Positions 1-5,820 of a stretch of 7,918 nucleotides of DNA are shown piece by piece. How positions within the stretch are numbered: position 1 is the first letter of the stretch; each line of letters opens with the position of its first letter. Made by a program: the position numbers and the translations under genes. Source of the stretch: Synechococcus sp. UW140 (GTDB taxonomy: Bacteria > Cyanobacteriota > Cyanobacteriia > PCC-6307 > Cyanobiaceae); assembly GCA_945878795.1 (NCBI GenBank), contig CAMDWF010000094.1, positions 1 through 7,918 on the forward strand, in the 5' to 3' direction. The notes beneath the pieces are model-generated. The model ran no database searches and was not told the DNA's origin. It saw only the letters and a program-made list of their open reading frames with translations.

Positions 1-22
1 AGGGGGAGGTGGAGCTTGCTGC

Positions 23-451
23 TCACCAATTGCGGAAGCCCCCGCCGCCGTTACGCCAGGCACTGCCACCCCCCCCATTCCTCCAGGCGGCCCCGCCATT
101 GCGCCAGCCGCCGCCGCCATTGAGGAAACCGGGCCGGCCGTAATAGGGATGACCATTAACAAAGGCCCTGCGGCCATTGCCATTGCCCCAGACAGCCGCT
201 GTCAAAGTGTCCTCTGTGGGGCGATCGCCTGGGGCCAGGTCCTGCTCTTGGGAGCGGATCACCGCCGCAAGCCGTTGCAGCCGCGCTTCCACCGACGTGG
301 GCGGAGGTGCGGCCCGTTCAATCTCCGTCGTTGGCTCAGGGGGCACGGCCGGATCAGGGGCCGGATTCAGGGCTGCTTTGGAGGCTGGCAGACCCAGGGC
401 CGGCAGCGCCAGCAAAAAGCCGAGCAGGCCGGAGCGGGAAGGAAGGGACAT
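23..451 (-). CDS. grrA: GrrA: Gly-rich, cyclophane-type RiPP precursor peptide (rSAM substrate)
   Basis: Exported precursor of a ribosomally made, radical-SAM-modified peptide (GrrA/OscA1 family). The 142-aa product starts with a signal peptide (residues 1 to about 27: short basic n-region, hydrophobic LLGFLLALPALG, cleavage near SKA-AL). A Pro/Ala/Glu-rich leader-like middle (28-85) follows, then a Gly/Asn-rich core (86-142). The core carries seven aromatic-X-Asn motifs: W88-G-N, F97-V-N, F109-L-N, W116-R-N, W123-R-N, W132-R-N and F139-R-N, and ends in Trp. In this family a SPASM-type radical SAM enzyme links the aromatic ring to the side chain of the third residue, giving strained cyclophanes; that is family knowledge, not visible here. 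The ATG lies 4 nt after the grrP stop, with no clear Shine-Dalgarno, which suggests translational coupling. The stop is 22 bases from the edge, so the maturase gene grrM is not seen. Family call is from motif pattern plus the grrP neighbour; confidence is high. Confidence 0.87.
   Translation of the reverse strand: MSLPSRSGLLGFLLALPALGLPASKAALNPAPDPAVPPEPTTEIERAAPPPTSVEARLQRLAAVIRSQEQDLAPGDRPTEDTLTAAVWGNGNGRRAFVNGHPYYGRPGFLNGGGGWRNGGAAWRNGGGGSAWRNGGGGFRNW
29..127 (-). repeat. Gly-rich aromatic-X-Asn repeat region of grrA
   Basis: Codons 109-141 of grrA form an imperfect tandem repeat of roughly 7 to 9 codons: an aromatic residue, Arg (Leu in the first unit), Asn, then two to four Gly. Five units are visible: FLN, WRN, WRN, WRN and FRN. 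The number of units can change by recombination or slippage, which would change the number of predicted crosslinks. On the plus strand it reads as GCC/CCG-rich sequence. Confidence 0.8.
69..76 (-). repeat. G8 homopolymer inside grrA core
   Basis: Eight consecutive C on the plus strand (G on the coding strand) encode part of the Gly run between the second and third WRN motifs (around residues 126-129). A one-base slip would change the frame and remove the last two motifs (W132-R-N and F139-R-N) from the product. The tract is as given in the sequence; whether it varies is unknown. Confidence 0.7.
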
Positions 452-455
452 GGCT

Positions 456-1517
456 CTAGCGAGGGGCGGAGGGGGATTGGGGATTCGGCTGCGCTGCCGG
501 GGCCATCCTCACGGGGGCTCCCACCCGCTCCACCGAGAACAGTACCGACTCAAAGAAGCTGCGGATGAGATCCGGTGGCAGTTGCAGGATGCCGCTGGGA
601 CCGAACCAGCGATTCACCGTGGCCACAGCCGCTGGTTCCCCATCGAGATAGCCCTGCAGCAATCCGGCCACCGCCAGGTTGGCCAGGTTGCGGAAGGTGG
701 AATTGTTCTCGGGAAGGATGCATCCCACCCCGTAGCGGCCCAAGGGCTCCCGGGGGACCAGATCAAGGGTGGTGCCTTTGGGCAAGCCGCCCGTAAAGGC
801 CGTCAAGGTGCCAGCCAGGGTGAGGGAGTCTCCCGCCACCGCATCGAGGCGGCCGGCCAGCAGGGAGCGCACACCGCTCTGCAGGTCGCTGAGGGGAACC
901 AGGTTGGCCTTCGGTTGCAGGTCCTTGATCCGCGCTTCGCCCAGGCTGCCGCTCAGGACACCGATACGCTTGCCCACCAACCCCTCCGGACTGCCATTTA
1001 GGGCAGCGTTGCGGGTCAACAACCGGATACCGGAAAGGCTGTAGGGAAGCGTGTAGTCCGCATACATTTCCCGCTCCCAGGTGAACTGCACCCCACAGGC
1101 CAGGTCCACCTCCCCCTGGCTAACCAGTTTGAACAGGGTGTCGGGGCTGTCGACGCGGCGGAAATCAACGCGGATGGGTTTGTTGAGATAACGGGCCAGC
1201 TCTGCCGCGATGCGGGTAGCCACATCCAGGGAGACGCCGACGAGTTGACCGTTGGCATCCACGTAGGAGCCCGGGATCAGGTCGGTGCGACCGCCCAGGG
1301 TGAGAACACCGGTGCGGGCCACCCGCTCCACCACGGTTTCGGCACGGGCGGGGCTGGGCGCCCCCAGGCCGGTGATCAGGGCAAGGAGGGAGATGAGGGT
1401 TCCTCCCGCCAGGGCGAGAGACCGTCGCTGCGGATGGGGCAACGCATCAGAGCAAGACCTCCCGATGATGCTCAACTGCGGCGACGCCGCCAAGGTGTCA
1501 AGGGCAGTCGTTGCCAA
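456..1517 (-). CDS. grrP: GrrP: orphan extracellular solute-binding-like protein of the GRRM system
   Basis: Family 3 (amino-acid-type) periplasmic binding fold, 353 aa from the first possible start. A long basic n-region with twin Arg (residues 31-32) precedes a hydrophobic stretch (LALAGGTLISLLALITGLG) and a likely cleavage site after ARA (about residue 59). The mature part opens ETVVERVARTGVLTLGGRTD and continues with GVSLDVATRIAAEL, the usual start of this domain, and runs to a Pro/Ala-rich tail. No permease or ATPase gene is adjacent, so it is an orphan binding protein. With grrA directly behind it, this matches the GRRM-associated orphan periplasmic family, whose role in peptide maturation, export or sensing is unknown. 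There is no ATG ahead of the signal peptide. Candidates are TTG at 1515-1517 (weak GAAG upstream) or TTG at 1440-1442, which would leave a compact signal peptide and has GGGAGG at 1458-1463 but 15 nt away. The true start is therefore unsettled; function by family is fairly secure. Confidence 0.82.
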   Translation of the reverse strand: MATTALDTLAASPQLSIIGRSCSDALPHPQRRSLALAGGTLISLLALITGLGAPSPARAETVVERVARTGVLTLGGRTDLIPGSYVDANGQLVGVSLDVATRIAAELARYLNKPIRVDFRRVDSPDTLFKLVSQGEVDLACGVQFTWEREMYADYTLPYSLSGIRLLTRNAALNGSPEGLVGKRIGVLSGSLGEARIKDLQPKANLVPLSDLQSGVRSLLAGRLDAVAGDSLTLAGTLTAFTGGLPKGTTLDLVPREPLGRYGVGCILPENNSTFRNLANLAVAGLLQGYLDGEPAAVATVNRWFGPSGILQLPPDLIRSFFESVLFSVERVGAPVRMAPAAQPNPQSPSAPR

Positions 1518-1547
1518 TTCTTCATGCAGACGCTGGCAATACCCCGA

Positions 1548-2036
1548 TCAGACCCATGGAATGGCCACCAGTCCCTCGGCCGCCTGCCAGGCAAGCCGAT
1601 CGGCCACCACCAGGGGCTCCAGGCCTGTCCTTTGCAGGCCCTCGGCCGCAAGCTCCAGGGGCACCTCGGCCGCCCCGCGGGGATCTAGGGGCAGTACGAA
1701 CACTTGGGACTCGGCCGGATCGGCCTTGATCAGGAGGTTGAGATCTTCCACTTCGCGCTCAAAAAAGAGGCGACGCAGGCGCAGGGCCAGGGGAGCCCCC
1801 AAGGCGTCGGCGAAGAGCTGCAGAGCCGCCCCATCGGCGCTGCTGCCACTGTTAAGGGCCAGCCAGATCAGCAGCTTGGCCCAGCTCTCCACAGTCCAGA
1901 GGGGAGCAAAGCTGCTGCGGTGCTGCCGGACCAATGCTTCGATCGCGAAGCGAAACAGGCCCGCCTGCAGCGCCGCAGCCTGCCCCTGGAGTTCGGTACC
2001 GGCCATGGTTGCTGGGTGAGGGGGCGAGGATGACAT
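1548..2036 (-). CDS. Conserved-looking hypothetical protein (162 aa)
   Basis: I do not recognise a named domain. The 162-aa product is soluble, with no signal peptide or membrane segment, and mostly helical in appearance. Residues 25-60 are rich in aromatic and hydrophobic positions (FRFAIEALVRQHRSSF, LWTVESWAKLLIWLAL); the C-terminal half is Leu/Ala-rich with LFFEREVEDLNLLIKADPAE around 90-109 and ends IPWV. The start was set at ATG 2034-2036 because GAGGA stands 7 nt upstream (2044-2048 on the minus strand). The frame stays open to 2111, but that would overlap the divergent gene's RBS and start, and ATG 2006 lacks an RBS. Its stop is 30 nt before the earliest grrP start, so it may be co-transcribed with grrP-grrA, though nothing in its sequence suggests a role in peptide maturation. 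Confidence 0.75.
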   Translation of the reverse strand: MSSSPPHPATMAGTELQGQAAALQAGLFRFAIEALVRQHRSSFAPLWTVESWAKLLIWLALNSGSSADGAALQLFADALGAPLALRLRRLFFEREVEDLNLLIKADPAESQVFVLPLDPRGAAEVPLELAAEGLQRTGLEPLVVADRLAWQAAEGLVAIPWV

Positions 2037-2094
2037 CAAGCCATCCTCGCCGTCAGCGGGCAAACTGCAGGGAGCGACCTCGAGGAGAGGACCC

Positions 2095-2349
2095 ATGGCC
2101 ATCGATTTCAATGATCCCGAGCTTGAGTTCGCCGATTTGGTGACGGCCTACCAGAGCTGGGTGATGGCCGTCATCAACGATGAGAAGCTGGGCGGCGACC
2201 CCCTGCTGACCGAGGACATCGCCGACGATGCCATCAACGCCATGCGTTTTTTGCCCGATGTGGTCACCAGTGCCATCGAGACCACCCTGGCGCGGGTTTA
2301 CGACGTTGATCCAGAGGAGCTGGCTTCTTTGCTATATCCCGACGATTGA
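2095..2349 (+). CDS. Small acidic hypothetical protein (84 aa)
   Basis: Small soluble acidic protein of unknown function. It is full of Asp and Glu (start MAIDFNDPELEFADL, end DPEELASLLYPDD) and looks all-helical, with amphipathic stretches around residues 10-30, 40-53 and 55-70; there is no Cys, signal peptide or membrane segment. The start is well supported: ATG 2095 follows a purine-rich GAGGAGAGG at 2082-2090. The gene is divergent from the 162-aa hypothetical, with only 58 bases between starts, so both promoters must lie close together or inside the genes. It resembles short conserved cyanobacterial proteins, but I cannot name a family. Confidence 0.75.
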   Translation: MAIDFNDPELEFADLVTAYQSWVMAVINDEKLGGDPLLTEDIADDAINAMRFLPDVVTSAIETTLARVYDVDPEELASLLYPDD

Positions 2350-2549
2350 GCGTTTGTTAATTAGGCAGATGCCTCGCCCTGGCCCACCGGTGCTGGGGCT
2401 TGGGTGCTTTGCTGTGATCCTGCCTCGAAGTCCGATTGGATCGCTGACTTGAAGGCCATTGATGCAACTTTGAGCCCGAGGCACATTCTGGGTTACGGCC
2501 TGGCTGTTTTCCAGATCGTCAATCCAAGGGGCCCAGCGATCACCGCAAG

Positions 2550-3284
2550 TCAGACCACGGTCCCAAACCAGTGGCCCACCAGCCCCGTCAGCCCCATGGC
2601 CAAGGCCCCCCAAAACAGCATGCGCAGGGCACTGCGGCGCCGGGATGATCCGCCGGCCTGGGCGGAAAGGGCCCCCAGGGCCGCCAAGGCCACCAGGGCT
2701 GCGGCGGTCGTGACTTGGGTGATCCGGTTGGCGGGGCTGAACAGGATGGTGAGCAAAGGGAGCAGGGCCCCGACCAGGAAGCTGGCGGCGGAGGCCCCGG
2801 CGGCTTGAATCGGCCGGGCCCGCAAAATTTCACTCAGGCCAAGTTCATCGCGGGCGTGGGCTGCCAGGGCGTCGTGCTGGCTCAGTCGTTCAGCCACCCG
2901 CTGGGCCAGCTCAGGATCCAGACCCCGGGAGATGTAAATGCTCGTCAGTTCGGCGAGCTCGCCGGCGGGATCGAGCTGCAATTCCAGTCGCTCCTTCGCC
3001 AGGTCGGCCTTTTCGGTATCGGCCTGGGATTGCACCGAGACGAATTCGCCTGCTGCCATTGAGGCGGCGCCGGCCACCGTAGCCGCCAGTCCGGAGAGCA
3101 GGATCTGGCTGCGGGGGGCGCCTGAGGCGGAAATTCCCACCACCAGGCTGGCGACGGAGATGGCACCGTCATTAGCCCCGAGGACCACGGCCCTTAACCA
3201 ACCGACTCGGCTGGCATTGTGGTTTTCACCGTGGCCAGGCCGCGATCGAGGGGCGCCCATCAAGATCAAGGCGAGGATACCCAT
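2550..3284 (-). CDS. VIT1/CCC1-family membrane transporter (iron/manganese)
   Basis: Integral membrane protein of the VIT1/CCC1 family, which moves Fe(II) or Mn(II) out of the cytoplasm (in eukaryotes into vacuoles), probably by proton exchange. Hallmarks: GWLRAVVLGANDGAIS (residues 28-43, with conserved Asp39), first membrane helix about 32-52, second about 60-80 ending in MAAGEF (Met76, Glu80). A charged cytosolic domain with many Glu (about 85-158, including SIYISRGLDPELAQRVAERL and DALAAHARDELGL) follows; that is where the family binds metal. Three more helices lie around 162-183, 190-210 and 220-243. The 244-aa length is normal for a full-length member. The start could also be ATG 3258-3260 (residue 9); neither has a clear RBS, and the HGENHNASR segment typical of the family is kept either way. 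The metal cannot be told from sequence. It is head-to-head with the hydrolase gene, 82 bases apart. Confidence 0.92.
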   Translation of the reverse strand: MGILALILMGAPRSRPGHGENHNASRVGWLRAVVLGANDGAISVASLVVGISASGAPRSQILLSGLAATVAGAASMAAGEFVSVQSQADTEKADLAKERLELQLDPAGELAELTSIYISRGLDPELAQRVAERLSQHDALAAHARDELGLSEILRARPIQAAGASAASFLVGALLPLLTILFSPANRITQVTTAAALVALAALGALSAQAGGSSRRRSALRMLFWGALAMGLTGLVGHWFGTVV

Positions 3285-3312
3285 CCCAGGATAAGTTGAA
3301 ACACAAATTTAG

Positions 3313-3335
3313 CCAAATCTCTCCAAATCTTTTGG
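3313..3335. repeat. CCAAATCT direct repeat with 10-bp period in a divergent intergenic region
   Basis: CCAAATCT occurs at 3313-3320 and 3323-3330, exactly one DNA turn apart. The second copy starts a small inverted repeat CCAAA-TCT-TTTGG (3323-3335). It lies in an AT-rich island (about 3290-3335) between the divergent transporter and hydrolase genes, where promoters are expected. A regulator site is possible but not shown. Confidence 0.4.
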
Positions 3336-3366
3336 CCGCCCATGGGCCGGTTGTCAAGCGGTCGCG

Positions 3367-4047
3367 ATGGCTTGGCAACAGGCGGTCTGGCGTGGCCAGG
3401 ATGGGTGCCACGGCCCGCCGCCCTTGCCGCAATCTGGATCACCGCTCGATGTTGTCTCACCCCCCTTGGTCCTGGTGCATGGCCTCTGGGACACGCCTGA
3501 CCTCTTCAACACCCTGAAGCGCAGCCTCGCCGGCCGACGCGGCAGCCCCTTCAGTCCCCATCTGCCCCATGGCCTGGGTGTGGTGCCCCTGGCCGAGCTG
3601 GCGACCCGACTGAATCAAGCCATTGAGGCCGAGTTTGGGCCCGATCAGATCCTGGATGTGATGGGCTTCTCGATGGGGGGGCTGATCAGCCGCACCTGGA
3701 TCCAATTGCAGGGGGGCTACCAGCGGGTAAGGCGCTTCACCAGTGTGGCGAGTCCCCAGCAGGGCACCCTGGCGGCCCAGGTGTGGCCTCGCTGGCCCCT
3801 GGCCTCGGTGGCCGACATGAAGCTGGGTAGCGACTTGCTGCGTCAATTGAATGGGGATCCGGGCCCCCTGGCGGCAATCGATTGCTGCAGCATCTATTGC
3901 GTGGCCGATGTGATGGTCGTACCCGGCTGGACCGCTGTCTTGCCCGTCGGCCGCCGCCTGGCCTTCCCGCTCCACCTGGCCCATCACGAATTAATGGCCC
4001 GGCCGGAGGCGGTGGACTTGGTCGCCAGCGAACTGCTGCGCCCCTAG
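3367..4047 (+). CDS. Alpha/beta-hydrolase, lipase/esterase-like
   Basis: Small serine hydrolase of the alpha/beta fold, probably an esterase or lipase; the substrate cannot be told. The fold starts at PPLVLVHGLW (residues 32-41; HG 38-39 forms the oxyanion region). The nucleophile elbow is GFSMGG (100-105, Ser102), followed by an SVASPQQGT strand typical of triacylglycerol-lipase-like proteins. Asp181 (VADVMVVPG) and His206 or His207 (AHHELM) complete the likely catalytic triad. There is no signal peptide, so it is probably cytoplasmic. The first 30 residues from ATG 3367 are low in family character and there is no RBS, so the real start may be a little downstream, but no ATG occurs before the domain. 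Its stop is 14 nt from the stop of the convergent 79-aa gene. About 226 aa is short but complete for this class. Confidence 0.88.
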   Translation: MAWQQAVWRGQDGCHGPPPLPQSGSPLDVVSPPLVLVHGLWDTPDLFNTLKRSLAGRRGSPFSPHLPHGLGVVPLAELATRLNQAIEAEFGPDQILDVMGFSMGGLISRTWIQLQGGYQRVRRFTSVASPQQGTLAAQVWPRWPLASVADMKLGSDLLRQLNGDPGPLAAIDCCSIYCVADVMVVPGWTAVLPVGRRLAFPLHLAHHELMARPEAVDLVASELLRP

Positions 4048-4061
4048 AGCGCCGCTCGCCG

Positions 4062-4301
4062 TCACGTTTCAGGACTGGGTGCGGCCGCAGGGGAGCTCAG
4101 ACGGCGCCAAACCCCAGAACCGGTGCTCACCTCAATGCCGATCTCCTCAAGATCTCCGTTGTGACTGGTGCCGGGTTGTTGCTGGCTCCATTCCCGGGCC
4201 AGATCCCAGGCCTCTTCCAAGGAGCCAAAGTGGTCGTCCAAGATGGGATGGGGCTCTCCATGGCGATCGACCAGTCGGTAGCGTCGATTTTCTGCCGCCA
4301 T
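4062..4301 (-). CDS. Small hypothetical protein (79 aa)
   Basis: Unknown small soluble protein. Residues 1-62 look like one compact alpha/beta domain: RRYRLVDRHGEPHPI (a likely beta hairpin), DHFGSLEEAWDLAREW (helix), then EEIGIEVSTGSGVWRRL (strands with a conserved-looking EVST-SG-W pattern). The last dozen residues are a Ser/Pro/Ala tail. The pattern recalls short proteins conserved in cyanobacteria, but I cannot assign a family. ATG 4299-4301 is the first in frame; GAAGG lies about 11 nt upstream. It starts 44 nt after the HAD stop on the same strand and is probably expressed with it. Confidence 0.72.
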   Translation of the reverse strand: MAAENRRYRLVDRHGEPHPILDDHFGSLEEAWDLAREWSQQQPGTSHNGDLEEIGIEVSTGSGVWRRLSSPAAAPSPET

Positions 4302-4345
4302 GCCCTAACAAACCTTCAGTGGGGCGTCATCATGGCCCGCTGAAG

Positions 4346-5164
4346 TTAAAAAGAGGTCCAGTCTTGGTCGATTTCGCCCAGCCAGGCCTCCATGGCTTCG
4401 ATTACTGCGGCGGTGGTGGCCAGAATCCCCTCGGCCCCGGCCCCTAAGAGCTGCTGTTCATATCCCCCCCGGGCCACTTGCGCTTCGGCAGTGTGCAAAT
4501 GGGGCGGCGCCACCGCCAGAGCCCGCCAGCGTTGCTCAGGCACCTCCTGGCGGGCTCGCTGCAGGGTGACCACATCGGTGACCGTGTCTCCCAGATAGGC
4601 CACCGGTGGGGCCAAGGGGCCCAGGTCTGGAGCCTGGTGGCGGTCCAGCAGCAACGCCGTGAGCCTGAGAAGACCTTGGGGATTGGGTTTGTCGGGGGCA
4701 TCCCCCATGGCGATCAAGGGTGGGTCGACCAGCCCCAGGCGTTGATCCAGCACATAGCGGCAGGAAGGCGATTCGGCGCCACTGACGAACCCCCAGGCAA
4801 AGCCTGCGTCGCTGAGGGTGTTGAAGAATTCTGTGGTCACCAGCAAGGGTTCGTTGCGGATGAAGCCCTTCCAGCTGGCGGGATCCCCAAGGGGGTCGCC
4901 GCCGAAGTAGGCCTCGCTGAAGACCGCAACAATGTCATCGAGAGTCGGTAGGGGGATACCGGTTCCTTGACGCCGCAGCAGTTCGAGGGAGGCTTCCCAG
5001 TCGTTGTTCCAGAGGCCTTCTCCCTTGAGGGCATCGATTTCAGCGGCTGTGGGGCGATAACCGCTGTAGTGGTGGACGGTTTCGCTGAGGGCACGGCGGT
5101 AGCTGCCGCCAACGTCCCGGATGACGCCATCGATGTCGAAGAGAACCAGGGCGCGGATACTCAG
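4346..5164 (-). CDS. HAD-superfamily subfamily IA phosphatase-like protein, unusual start codon
   Basis: Haloacid-dehalogenase-type hydrolase, probably a small-molecule phosphatase, resembling the cyanobacterial HAD-IA hypothetical family (TIGR01548-like). All four motifs are in one open frame. Numbered from a proposed CTG start at 5162-5164: motif I FDIDGVIRD (Asp10 nucleophile, Asp12), a cap region (about 18-100) with LWNNDWEASLELL, motif II FVSG (Ser128), motif III Lys159 (DKPNP) and motif IV GDTVTDV (Asp193, Asp197). That gives 272 aa. No ATG, GTG or TTG exists in this frame between the in-frame stop at 5246-5248 and TTG 4844-4846; starting at that TTG would delete motif I and the cap. 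Candidates are CTG 5162 or ATC 5189-5191 (AAGGA 10 nt upstream). The intact coding sequence argues for function; the start is uncertain. It is divergent from the PSRP-3 gene. Confidence 0.82.
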   Translation of the reverse strand: MSIRALVLFDIDGVIRDVGGSYRRALSETVHHYSGYRPTAAEIDALKGEGLWNNDWEASLELLRRQGTGIPLPTLDDIVAVFSEAYFGGDPLGDPASWKGFIRNEPLLVTTEFFNTLSDAGFAWGFVSGAESPSCRYVLDQRLGLVDPPLIAMGDAPDKPNPQGLLRLTALLLDRHQAPDLGPLAPPVAYLGDTVTDVVTLQRARQEVPEQRWRALAVAPPHLHTAEAQVARGGYEQQLLGAGAEGILATTAAVIEAMEAWLGEIDQDWTSF

Positions 5165-5226
5165 GGAACAGATGCAGCGGGGCTGATAGATTAGTTGTTT
5201 GTCCTTCTGCCTTGAGCGCCCCGACC

Positions 5227-5712
5227 ATGACAGCAGCCGAGACGATCAGTGACGAGGCGGTGATCGCTGCCGCAATCGATGACGTCGCCGATCCGACGGC
5301 CGCCAGCGAGGTGACCCAGGGCCGCCCGGTGCTGCGCGGCGGCAGTGCCGCCTTAGCCACCGCCACCATTGATGAAGATGGTGTGCCTTCGGGCTACACC
5401 CCTAAGGCCGATGAGGGGCGTTTCCTGCTCAAGATCCTTTGGTTGCCGGACAACGTTGCCTTGGCGGTCGATCAGATCGTCGGTGGCGGACCCAGCCCTC
5501 TGACGGCCTATTTCTTTTGGCCCCGTGAAGACGCCTGGGAAACGCTCAAGTCAGAATTGGAGCGCAAGAGCTGGATCACCGATAACGAGCGGGTTGAGAT
5601 CCTCAACAAGGCCACCGAAGTGATCAACTACTGGCAAGAAGAGGGCCGGGGTAAATCCCTAGAAGAGGCCAAACTCAAATTCCCTGACGTCACCTTCTGC
5701 GGAACCGCCTGA
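5227..5712 (+). CDS. ycf65: PSRP-3/Ycf65-family 30S ribosomal protein
   Basis: Ribosome-associated protein of the small subunit, found in cyanobacteria and plastids (plastid-specific ribosomal protein 3, Ycf65). The family domain covers about residues 65-159: FLLKILWLPDNVALAVDQIV, then PLTAYFFWPREDAWETLK, then VEILNKATEVINYWQEEG, and ends EEAKLKFPDVTFCGT. The first about 60 residues are a low-complexity Ala/Asp/Glu/Thr extension. ATG 5227 was chosen; a TTG at 5212 would add five residues, and neither has a clear RBS. The 161-aa length exceeds the roughly 100-residue conserved core because of the extension. It converges with atpC and shares a two-way terminator. It is divergent from the HAD gene with only about 60 bases between. 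Confidence 0.93.
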   Translation: MTAAETISDEAVIAAAIDDVADPTAASEVTQGRPVLRGGSAALATATIDEDGVPSGYTPKADEGRFLLKILWLPDNVALAVDQIVGGGPSPLTAYFFWPREDAWETLKSELERKSWITDNERVEILNKATEVINYWQEEGRGKSLEEAKLKFPDVTFCGTA

Positions 5713-5740
5713 GGCCTGGCTCCCAGACCAGGATTCAATT

Positions 5741-5769
5741 AAAAAGCCGGCCATATTGGCCGGCTTTTT
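5741..5769. terminator. Bidirectional rho-independent terminator between ycf65 and atpC
   Basis: Perfect inverted repeat: AAAAAGCCGGCCA at 5741-5753 pairs with TGGCCGGCTTTTT at 5757-5769, with a 3-base loop. The GC core is 8 bp and the A and T tracts give a U-run in both directions, so it can end the plus-strand ycf65 transcript (29 bases after its stop) and the minus-strand atpB-atpC transcript (51 bases after the atpC stop). Confidence 0.93.
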
Positions 5770-5820
5770 TTGGGGTTCAACCAAGCGGGTTCAGTAAATC
5801 ACCGATTGATTTTTTTAGGC

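Noticed and set aside
35..133. Possible CRISPR-like or satellite array from the repeated GC-rich blocks
   Set aside because: The repeats are codon-phased, of uneven length and encode the Gly-rich GrrA core; there are no conserved repeat and unique spacer units.
221..228. HIP1 octamer GCGATCGC
   Set aside because: Only one copy was noticed in 7.9 kb, inside grrA, so this genome is not clearly HIP1-enriched; one copy is not informative.
177..1001. Long plus-strand open frame (274 codons) opposite grrA and grrP
   Set aside because: It is antisense to two genes with clear signal peptides and family motifs; the product is Gly/Arg/Gln-rich with no domain, as expected from GC-rich codon bias.
1285..2019. 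Long plus-strand open frame (244 codons) spanning the grrP 5' end and the 162-aa gene
   Set aside because: Arg/Ser/Ala-rich product with no recognisable fold, antisense to better-supported genes with ribosome sites.
2350..2549. 200-base stretch between the 84-aa gene and the VIT1-type gene
   Set aside because: I looked for a tRNA, small gene or strong terminator and found none; the open frames there run out of flanking genes or have unnatural composition. It holds only short weak hairpins such as CTGG/CCAG.
3457..3987. Minus-strand open frame of 176 codons
   Set aside because: Antisense to the alpha/beta-hydrolase, which has a complete catalytic triad; the product is His/Gln/Gly-rich noise.
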